From contig MTOL01000550.1 in the NCBI GenBank assembly GCA_002011685.1, positions 1 to 5,017 on the forward strand: DNA of 5,017 nt, given 5' to 3'. The stretch's first letter is position 1, and every line of letters starts with the position of its first letter. Shown here in pieces: positions 1 through 4,696 of this stretch. Below the pieces are notes generated by a model, which ran no database searches, was not told where the DNA came from, and saw nothing but the letters and a program-made list of their open reading frames with translations. The position numbers were made by a program, and so were the translations under genes. Source of the DNA: Deferribacteres bacterium JdFR-76. Lineage in GTDB: Bacteria > Zhuqueibacterota > JdFR-76.

Positions 1-2
1 AA

Positions 3-233
3 AAAAATCTGATCGTGCTGCAGGTAAACACGGCACCGTCGGGAGCCAATGTCATTGTGGATGACCGGTATATTGGGCAATCACCCGTTCGGGTACTGGT
101 TGACCGCACCACGAGCCATATCCTCCAGCTTTCTCTGGATGGCTACGAAGATGTGATCAAATACCTGGACCACCGCCAGTTCGGGAAGGAGAACGTCATC
201 TATTTTATGCACCGGATGAAGCCCAAAAAGTGA
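3..233 (+). CDS. PEGA-domain protein, C-terminal fragment (5' end outside window)
   Basis: The reading frame is open to the left edge of the window, so this is the end of a longer protein; a GTG at 15 is not a convincing start and has no ribosome binding site. The visible 77 residues fit one PEGA domain: a V-x-T-x-P-S-G-A-x-V-x-V-D strand near the start, then a Y-I-G-x-S-P turn, a hydrophobic strand, and L-x-L-x-x-D-G-Y-E-D before a last strand. PEGA domains are small beta-rich modules usually found outside the cytoplasm in surface or envelope proteins, often C-terminal to other domains. The substrate or partner cannot be told from this fragment. The protein ends in a basic tail (KPKK) and the gene is followed by a strong terminator. 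It converges with the regulator gene on the other strand, so it is not part of that operon. Confidence 0.8.
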   Translation, partial: KNLIVLQVNTAPSGANVIVDDRYIGQSPVRVLVDRTTSHILQLSLDGYEDVIKYLDHRQFGKENVIYFMHRMKPKK

Positions 234-247
234 CCCCAGAGAGAGGC

Positions 248-271
248 AATACGAAGAGAAATCTTCGTGTT
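248..271 (+). other. GNRA-tetraloop stem-loop in 3' UTR
   Basis: Bases 251-257 pair perfectly with 262-268 around a GAAA tetraloop (258-261). Three further pairs (248-250 with 269-271, one of them G-U) extend the stem to 10 bp. It lies between the stop codon at 233 and the terminator hairpin at 287-317. No U-tract follows, so it is not a terminator by itself. It may protect the 3' end of the transcript; that role is inferred. Confidence 0.5.
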
Positions 272-284
272 CTTCCTCCCCCAG

Positions 285-325
285 AAGGCCCGTGAACAGA
301 AATGACGTTCGCGGGCCTTTTTGAT
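285..325 (+). terminator. Rho-independent terminator of the PEGA-domain gene
   Basis: Bases 287-297 pair with 307-317 as an 11-bp GC-rich stem with one T-G wobble and a 9-nt loop. Two A-T pairs (285-286 with 318-319) extend it into the U-tract. The stem is followed by TTTTTGATTTTT. This is a strong intrinsic terminator about 50 nt after the stop codon of the plus-strand gene. Confidence 0.9.
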
Positions 326-371
326 TTTTGAAAAAGTCCCAGGAAAATCGCCTTTTTCGTACCGGGGATCG

Positions 372-532
372 CGGAAACGGTGTGCTCCGGCCAAACGCTT
401 CCTGAAAGGGTGGTCCAGCACCTCCATGACCCGGGCGGACAGGCGGCGTGGCATCCCCCGCAAAAGGCCTTCCTGCCCGTCAAAAGCGTACAAGCAAATT
501 CTTTCCTTCCAGGGAGGTGTGGACCGTTTCCG
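372..532. repeat. Nested long-range inverted repeats in intergenic DNA (candidate structured element)
   Basis: There is no credible gene between 326 and 626, but inverted repeats nest here. Bases 372-381 (CGGAAACGGT) match 523-532 (ACCGTTTCCG) as a perfect 10-bp inverted repeat. Inside it, 412-425 is complementary to 513-525 over 13 bp with one bulged G (418). The two stems share bases 520-525, so they either compete or form a shortened coaxial fold: 372-381 with 523-532, plus 415-425 with 513-522. The interior (427-475) also has short GC-rich complementarity, GAC..GGGC..AGG with CCTGCCCGTC. This could be a structured RNA, a decayed small mobile element or chance. No target-site duplication was seen at the edges. 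Confidence 0.4.
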
Positions 533-546
533 GACGAATTTTGCAA

Positions 547-601
547 AACCGGTGAGCTGCCGGTTCAAACGAAAAGAGGCGGTCCCTTTTACGGGATCGC
601 C
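547..601. other. Two consecutive stem-loops in the convergent intergenic region
   Basis: Bases 547-552 (AACCGG) pair perfectly with 560-565 around a 7-nt loop. Bases 578-586 pair with 593-601 as a 9-bp stem with one wobble and a 6-nt loop. Read on the minus strand, each is followed by a short, imperfect U-rich stretch (TTTTG and TCTTTTCG). They lie directly downstream of the regulator's own terminator and could act as weak back-up terminators. An 8-nt direct repeat (GGGATCGC) occurs at 365-372 and 593-600. Confidence 0.35.
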
Positions 602-614
602 CCATTCTGCCAAA

Positions 615-643
615 GAAAATGAAATGGCCCTCAGGAAGAGGGC
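615..643 (-). terminator. Intrinsic terminator overlapping the end of the regulator gene
   Basis: On the minus strand GCCCTC (643-638) pairs with GAGGGC (632-627) around a 5-nt loop, followed by the modest U-rich run CATTTCATTTTC. The 5' arm lies in the last coding codons and the TGA stop (633-631) spans the loop and the 3' arm, so the stem overlaps the stop codon. The U-tract is interrupted, so efficiency is uncertain. Confidence 0.6.
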
Positions 644-2001
644 TCAGGTTCCATCCGTTTCAGTTGGTACTTTTTAATTTTGTTATACAGCGTAACCCGG
701 TCAATCTGCAGAATTTTGGCGGCCTTGGAGATATTCCAGTTTGTTCGTTTTAAAACGTTGTGAATGTGTGCCTTTTCCACCGCTTTCAGCGAATCGGATT
801 CCGGCTTTTCTTCTTTGATGCAGCGGATGGGCAAATCCTCCAGCACAATTTTCGGCGGAGTACCGATCACCATGGCCCGCTCGATGGCGTTTTCCAGCTC
901 CCGCACATTCCCCGGCCAGTGGTAAGAACGCAAAAAGGCCATCGCTTCATCATCAATTTCCGTAATGCGCTTGCGGATCGTCCCGCGATATTTATTGATG
1001 AAATGATGCACCAGCAGCGGAATATCCTCTTTCCGCTCCCGCAAGGGCGGCACATCGATGGTGACTACATTGATCCGGTAGTAAAGATCCTCCAGAAAGT
1101 TGCCCTTCTCAATTTCCGTTTCCAGGTTCTTGCTGGTGGCACACAGGAGGCGAAAATCCGACTTAAACGATTGTGTGCCCCCCAGCCGGGTAAATTCCTT
1201 GGTTTCGATGACCTTCACAAGTTTTTCCTGAACCGGCAAACTCAGCTCGGCAATTTCATCCAGAAAAAGGGTGCCCCCGTCGGCGAGCTCAATTTTGCCT
1301 TTGCGGTGAAATTTGGAACCGGTGACGGTGCCTTTCTCCTGGCCAAAAAGTTCTGCTTCCATCAGGCTTTCAGGAATGGCAGCGCAGTTTACCACAATCA
1401 TCGGCATGAGCCGGCGCTTGCTGCGGTTGTGAATGGCCCTCGCGATGAGCTCTTTCCCGGTCCCAATTTCCCCGCGGATCAGCACAATGGATTCCGTTGG
1501 TGCAACATTTTCTACAGCTTCCAGCACATGTCGCATAGCGGGACTGGTGCCAATAATCTCATCCATGCGGTTCAGCTCGCTGATCTTCTCCCGCAGCTGC
1601 AAATTTTCGGCCCGCAGCCGCCGCTGTTCCACTGCATTGCGGATCAGGTGTTCCAGATCATCCGGATCGAACGGTTTGGTTACATAATCGTAGGCTCCCT
1701 GTTTGATGGCCTGAACCGCGGTCTCAATGGAACCATAAGCGGTAATGATAATCACAATCACCCCTTCATCATATTCGCGGATGCGTCTTTGCAACTCCAG
1801 GCCATCCATATCGGGCATCCGGATATCCAAAAGCACGATATCCCACCGGTTTTGCCGGAATTTCTTCAGGGCCTCTTCCGCATCTTTGGCGGTATCCACT
1901 CGATACCCTTCCTCAAGAAACCACTTGTATAATGATTGACGAACCGACAGTTCATCATCGACAATTAAAATATTAATGCTGTTGTTTTCCAATCCCATCA
2001 T
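631..2001 (-). CDS. NtrC-family response regulator (REC-AAA+-Fis HTH) with divergent sigma54-contact loop
   Basis: This is a 456-residue cytoplasmic response regulator of normal NtrC-type length. The receiver domain (about 9-125) has the acidic pair D15/D16, phosphoacceptor D59, T87 and K109. A helical linker leads to an AAA+ domain (about 147-380) with Walker A GEIGTGKE (177-184), the glutamate-switch Asn (N205), Walker B LFLDE (D248/E249) and the WPGNVRELENA sensor II region (362-372). The C-terminal Fis-type helix-turn-helix (about 405-448) is intact. Three key AAA+ sites are unusual: the GAFTGA loop reads GTVTGS (224-229), the Arg of the usual FREDLYYRL motif is Leu303, and sensor I ATN is ATS (S290). 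R309, the second finger candidate, is kept. Family members normally hydrolyse ATP to remodel sigma54-RNA polymerase; here that step is doubtful. Two ATGs stand in tandem; the first (2001) follows GAGGG with a 6-nt spacer. The gene lies 25 nt after the kinase and is very probably its partner. Confidence 0.93.
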   Translation of the reverse strand: MMGLENNSINILIVDDELSVRQSLYKWFLEEGYRVDTAKDAEEALKKFRQNRWDIVLLDIRMPDMDGLELQRRIREYDEGVIVIIITAYGSIETAVQAIKQGAYDYVTKPFDPDDLEHLIRNAVEQRRLRAENLQLREKISELNRMDEIIGTSPAMRHVLEAVENVAPTESIVLIRGEIGTGKELIARAIHNRSKRRLMPMIVVNCAAIPESLMEAELFGQEKGTVTGSKFHRKGKIELADGGTLFLDEIAELSLPVQEKLVKVIETKEFTRLGGTQSFKSDFRLLCATSKNLETEIEKGNFLEDLYYRINVVTIDVPPLRERKEDIPLLVHHFINKYRGTIRKRITEIDDEAMAFLRSYHWPGNVRELENAIERAMVIGTPPKIVLEDLPIRCIKEEKPESDSLKAVEKAHIHNVLKRTNWNISKAAKILQIDRVTLYNKIKKYQLKRMEPEPSS

Positions 2002-2026
2002 TCACCACCCTCACTTTAGTTTGTGT

Positions 2027-3649
2027 TCAGAATGACTCCCTCAATTCTTCCGAAACCTGCGGATACAGCGGGAACGTCAGCACAAACGTCGCCCCTTCTC
2101 CCGGTCTCGAATAAACTTTGATATCCCCCCCATGCCGTTTAACAATGCCATATACCACGGAAAGCCCCAGACCGGTGCCGCTGGTCTCATGTTTCGTCGT
2201 AAAAAACGGTTCAAAGATTTTGGGAATATTTTCGGGATCGATCCCTACGCCGGTATCTTTGATGCGAATGCTAACGTGGCGCCGGTACGGGTCATAACTG
2301 GTGGATACGGTGAGCCTGCCGCCATCCGGCATTGCTTCAATGGCGTTCACGAACAGGGCCAGCATTGCCTGTTTGATCTGATCTCCGGAACAGCGGATGG
2401 GCGGCACATTGCTGTCGGCGTCAAATTCCCACTCAATTTTCTGAGCTTCCAGCTGCGGCTGGACCAGCTGCAAACTGGCCCGGACGATGTCGTTGGGATT
2501 GCAGGTTTCGTAACCTTCCCGTCCTCCTTTGGCAAAATAAAGCAAATTGTTAACGATGTTGCCGCAGCGGCGCGTTTCACTAGCAATGATATCCAGACTT
2601 TCGATCACGTCTTTTACAGTATCCTCATCGACGGCATTCTTTTCCAGCCGCCGACGGATAAGCTTCGTGTAATTCAGAATTCCCGCCAGAGGATTGTTCA
2701 GCTCATGAGCCACCGTCGCGGCCAGCTTCCCCAGTGAGGCCATCTTCTGCACAAAAAGCATTTGCTCCTGGGCTTTCCGCAGTTCCTCAGTCTTCTCTTC
2801 TACCTTTTTTTCCAGGGATTGAGACCACTCCTGGATTTCGCGGTAGGCCTTTTCCAGCCGTTTGGTCATCCGGTTAAAAGCAGAAGCCAGCCGTCCGATT
2901 TCATCGGATGATTTCACCGGAATCTGGTAGCTCAAATTGCCGCTGGCGATTACCTCCGTCCCAGTAATCAGGCGGTGGATGGGTACATGGACAAACCGCC
3001 AGACAAAAAGGCCAACCACAATGACAATGGCGATGAGCAAAATGATGGTAAAGATCACCGCTTCACGTTTCTGAATGGCAATTTCACGGTCAAAGGGCAG
3101 CATAGAGACCGAAACATCCAGAACACCCAGGACCTTCTGCCGGCTTTCATGGGCATGGCAGTCGGCCTCGTAACATTTGCGTTCGTTGAAAATCGGGCGG
3201 CTCAGAGAAAGCACCCGTCCCGCTGTGGCGGTTTCCAGAATGCGGATGCTCTTTCCCGGGTCGCCCAGCGTAGCCTTGGCATTCGGCGCAGAGTGGCAGC
3301 CGATACAGGCCGGATGTTCTTTCCCCACCCGCGAACCAATTTCGCTGGAATCCGTGGAAAAAACAATTACCCCTTCCTTATTAAATACGCGGATCTCCTT
3401 CACCCCCGGCTGATCTCCAATGGTAGAAATAATCTGATAAACATCCTGCTTTCGGTTGAGAAGCATGCTGTAATGGGTGGAACGTCGGATAACATCGCTG
3501 AAACGGTCTGCTTCCAGAATAGCACGGTTGAGAAGGGCCCGTTCCTGATGGCGGATCGAAACCACCGAATAAACGATGATGATAAACGCAACAACTAACG
3601 TGAGTGCCAGAAAGAGTTTAAAGCCAAACGACTGAAAAATCCTGGACAT
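2027..3649 (-). CDS. Membrane histidine kinase with diheme c-type periplasmic sensor domain
   Basis: This 540-residue protein has transmembrane helix 1 (about 10-32), a periplasmic domain (33-196), transmembrane helix 2 (about 198-219), HAMP (about 217-270), a coiled coil (265-300), a HisKA domain with phosphoacceptor H315 in AHELNNPL, and an HATPase_c domain with N-box N435, DTGVGI (465-470) and GTGLGLSV (491-498). All catalytic motifs look intact. The sensor domain begins like a PAS/Cache fold (IRVFNKEGVIVFST, 86-99) and carries CIGCH (115-119) and CYEADCH (159-165), a classical CXXCH and a CX4CH heme c motif. These hold all four periplasmic cysteines. H59, H112 and H167 are possible distal ligands. 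I recall the same motif pair in deltaproteobacterial kinases. The likely role is sensing redox state or a heme ligand and phosphorylating the downstream regulator. The start is set by the ATG just before helix 1; AGGA lies 10 nt upstream. Confidence 0.93.
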   Translation of the reverse strand: MSRIFQSFGFKLFLALTLVVAFIIIVYSVVSIRHQERALLNRAILEADRFSDVIRRSTHYSMLLNRKQDVYQIISTIGDQPGVKEIRVFNKEGVIVFSTDSSEIGSRVGKEHPACIGCHSAPNAKATLGDPGKSIRILETATAGRVLSLSRPIFNERKCYEADCHAHESRQKVLGVLDVSVSMLPFDREIAIQKREAVIFTIILLIAIVIVVGLFVWRFVHVPIHRLITGTEVIASGNLSYQIPVKSSDEIGRLASAFNRMTKRLEKAYREIQEWSQSLEKKVEEKTEELRKAQEQMLFVQKMASLGKLAATVAHELNNPLAGILNYTKLIRRRLEKNAVDEDTVKDVIESLDIIASETRRCGNIVNNLLYFAKGGREGYETCNPNDIVRASLQLVQPQLEAQKIEWEFDADSNVPPIRCSGDQIKQAMLALFVNAIEAMPDGGRLTVSTSYDPYRRHVSIRIKDTGVGIDPENIPKIFEPFFTTKHETSGTGLGLSVVYGIVKRHGGDIKVYSRPGEGATFVLTFPLYPQVSEELRESF

Positions 3650-3698
3650 CCCAAAGATTTCCTACACAATCCGCAACAAAATTCAACAGTTAACTAAT

Positions 3699-3726
3699 AA
3701 TATAATCCCGGATTTTAACATTGCAA
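3699..3726 (-). promoter_or_regulatory. Possible sigma70-type promoter of the kinase-regulator operon
   Basis: On the minus strand TTGCAA (3726-3721) and TATATT (3704-3699) are separated by 16 nt, in the most AT-rich part of the intergenic region. Transcription would start near 3692, giving a leader of about 43 nt before the kinase ATG. An 8-bp palindrome AGTTAACT (3688-3695) sits at the predicted start. The -35 match is only moderate and AT-rich DNA gives many such hits. Confidence 0.35.
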
Positions 3727-3735
3727 CAATTTCTT

Positions 3736-3792
3736 TCATGAATTTTTGTGCGCACAACAACCGCTTCTGGCACGGTTTTTTCTCTTTCCCAT
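3736..3792 (-). CDS. Possible 18-residue leader peptide ORF upstream of the kinase
   Basis: The sequence GGAGGTGA (3805-3798) stands 5 nt before an ATG (3792). This is the best Shine-Dalgarno sequence of the kinase upstream region. The ORF encodes the basic peptide MGKRKNRARSGCCAHKNS, with a Cys-Cys pair and six Lys/Arg. Its TGA stop overlaps the ATG of a second 18-codon ORF (3739-3683, MKEIVAMLKSGIILLVNC) in an ATGA junction. The second ORF ends 33 nt before the kinase start. The arrangement resembles translationally coupled leader ORFs, but neither peptide matches anything I recognise, and ORFs this short arise often by chance. The proposed kinase promoter lies inside the second ORF, so both models may not hold together. 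Confidence 0.22.
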   Translation of the reverse strand: MGKRKNRARSGCCAHKNS

Positions 3793-3871
3793 TATCGTCA
3801 CCTCCATGAATTTCAAAAAGAACCCGAACGCCCATGTTTCCATCCAAGCCGTCGCTGCTGCACAAAAATTC
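3740..3871. repeat. Perfect 12-bp inverted repeat upstream of the kinase
   Basis: GAATTTTTGTGC at 3740-3751 is exactly complementary to GCACAAAAATTC at 3860-3871, with 108 nt between. The left arm overlaps a perfect 12-bp palindrome, TTGTGCGCACAA (3746-3757), so two mutually exclusive pairings are possible. The enclosed segment holds the GGAGGTGA and ATG of the small ORF. It may be a paired operator for a dimeric regulator, or an RNA switch in the kinase leader; both are inferences from symmetry only. Confidence 0.45.
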
Positions 3872-4036
3872 CCTCTCAGAACGGGCCCCTGCTATCCCTT
3901 GCAAAGCAGAAACGAACGTTTTTTCTCCAGCCTGGCCGGAAAGACTGACCGCCCCATGCTTTCCCTGCAACCGGAGAAAGTGCGTTTCGGAATGAGCATT
4001 TTTCAGTCCGATAAACTGACCCCGTGAAGCAGGGCC
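3872..4036. other. Intergenic remainder, no gene recognised
   Basis: Nothing with a credible start, ribosome binding site or recognisable product is visible between the 12-bp inverted repeat and the cytochrome terminator. A weak 5-bp hairpin (TCAGT/ACTGA, 4003-4019) and an approximate repeat of CCCTTGCAA (3896) and CCCTGCAA (3963) are the only local structures seen. With 3650-3871 this gives nearly 400 bp between the cytochrome terminator and the kinase, unusually long for an otherwise compact region. Confidence 0.5.
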
Positions 4037-4073
4037 AAAATAAAAAAGGGGCCAACCGGGATGGATGGCCCCT
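4037..4073 (-). terminator. Rho-independent terminator of the cytochrome operon
   Basis: On the minus strand AGGGGCCA (4073-4066) pairs perfectly with TGGCCCCT (4054-4047) around an 11-nt loop, followed by TTTTTTATTTT. It begins about 23 nt after the stop codon of the tetraheme cytochrome gene. It separates the cytochrome genes from the kinase-regulator pair, so these should be distinct transcription units. Confidence 0.92.
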
Positions 4074-4096
4074 CCGATTTTCTGCGAAATACCGGA

Positions 4097-4642
4097 TTAC
4101 TTTTTGGGTATTTCGTGGGCAATTTTAGCGTAGAATTCCTTGAAATTAAATGCCTTGAAGGTGGGGCTTTCCTGATTGTGGCACTTCTTGCAGGTCTCTT
4201 CAGTAGGATTCACAAAGCCTACTGTTTTGGGATCCACTTTGCCGGCATAGAGGTCCTTCATGACCTTCATGCTTTTGTACTTGGACCCCGGACCGTGGCA
4301 GGCTTCGCAGCCCACACCTTCGGTTGCGTCAAAACTGGCAGCAAACATATCCTTCGGGCTGCCATGGCCAGTCACGTGGCACTTCAAACAGGCGTCGGCC
4401 TTCTGAGGATCGGCAATGCCTTTCTTCTTGGCAATTTCTTTGGCTTCCGCAGTACCCAGGGTTTCATACGCTTTGGCGTGCTTGGATGCTTGCCACTTCT
4501 TAAACTGGGCACCTTTTTTGGGAGAATTGTGGCACACTTTGCACTTCTTGGATCCAATATACTGGAATTTGGCCCCTTTCTGGCCAAACGCCATCGAAGT
4601 GGCCACCAACAACGACAGGATGACAACCAATGCCTTCTTCAT
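4097..4642 (-). CDS. Periplasmic tetraheme c-type cytochrome (cytochrome c554-like)
   Basis: This 181-residue protein starts with a Sec signal peptide: KK, a hydrophobic core (about 4-17) and a likely signal peptidase I site after A18-F19-G20. Four CXXCH motifs follow: CKVCH (34-38), CLKCH (85-89), CEACH (112-116) and CKKCH (151-155). The text around them (Y-I-G-S-K-K-C before the first, KW..SKHAKAYETL after it, EGVGCEACHGPGS at the third) is typical of small cytochrome c554-like electron carriers. Only three other histidines exist (H55, H93, H176), so at most three hemes can be bis-His; the fourth would be Met-ligated or five-coordinate. The likely role is electron transfer in the periplasm, with the upstream multiheme protein as possible partner. 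The start is firm: AAGGAGGG lies 7 nt before the ATG. The mature protein is Lys-rich. The gene follows the upstream cytochrome by 54 nt and ends before a strong terminator. The exact electron donor and acceptor are unknown. Confidence 0.92.
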   Translation of the reverse strand: MKKALVVILSLLVATSMAFGQKGAKFQYIGSKKCKVCHNSPKKGAQFKKWQASKHAKAYETLGTAEAKEIAKKKGIADPQKADACLKCHVTGHGSPKDMFAASFDATEGVGCEACHGPGSKYKSMKVMKDLYAGKVDPKTVGFVNPTEETCKKCHNQESPTFKAFNFKEFYAKIAHEIPKK

Positions 4643-4649
4643 GTCCTAA

Positions 4650-4657
4650 CCCTCCTT
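4650..4657 (-). promoter_or_regulatory. Strong ribosome binding site of the tetraheme cytochrome gene
   Basis: AAGGAGGG on the minus strand, 7 nt before the ATG at 4642, fixes the start codon. No clear promoter is visible in the 54-nt gap behind the upstream gene, which supports cotranscription. Confidence 0.8.
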
Positions 4658-4696
4658 CATTTTTTCATTTCACTTCCCTGTTCGAGATGGATGGAT

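Noticed and set aside
562..570. GGTTCAAAC resembling a tRNA T-loop
   Set aside because: The 3' side does not complete a T-stem, and no acceptor, D or anticodon arms can be built around it.
200..613. 137-codon minus-strand open frame across the convergent spacer
   Set aside because: TTG start without a ribosome binding site, runs through the plus-strand terminator and into the PEGA gene, and the translation resembles no family I know. A decayed gene cannot be fully excluded.
760..1932. 390-codon open frame on the plus strand
   Set aside because: It lies exactly antisense to the well-supported regulator, has no ribosome binding site and no recognisable domain; the His/Phe/Gln-rich translation is typical of a shadow frame.
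3683..3970. 95-codon minus-strand open frame upstream of the kinase
   Set aside because: It starts at a TTG without a Shine-Dalgarno sequence, and its composition is unconvincing. Only its last 18 codons, from the ATG at 3739, are considered in the leader ORF finding.
3746..4027. 93-codon plus-strand open frame in the same spacer
   Set aside because: No ribosome binding site, no recognised domain, and it overlaps the inverted repeat and possible minus-strand leader.
4686..4696. GATGGATGGAT short tandem repeat, with a similar GGATGGATGG in the terminator loop at 4059-4068
   Set aside because: Fewer than three full 4-nt units and two unrelated contexts; likely chance.
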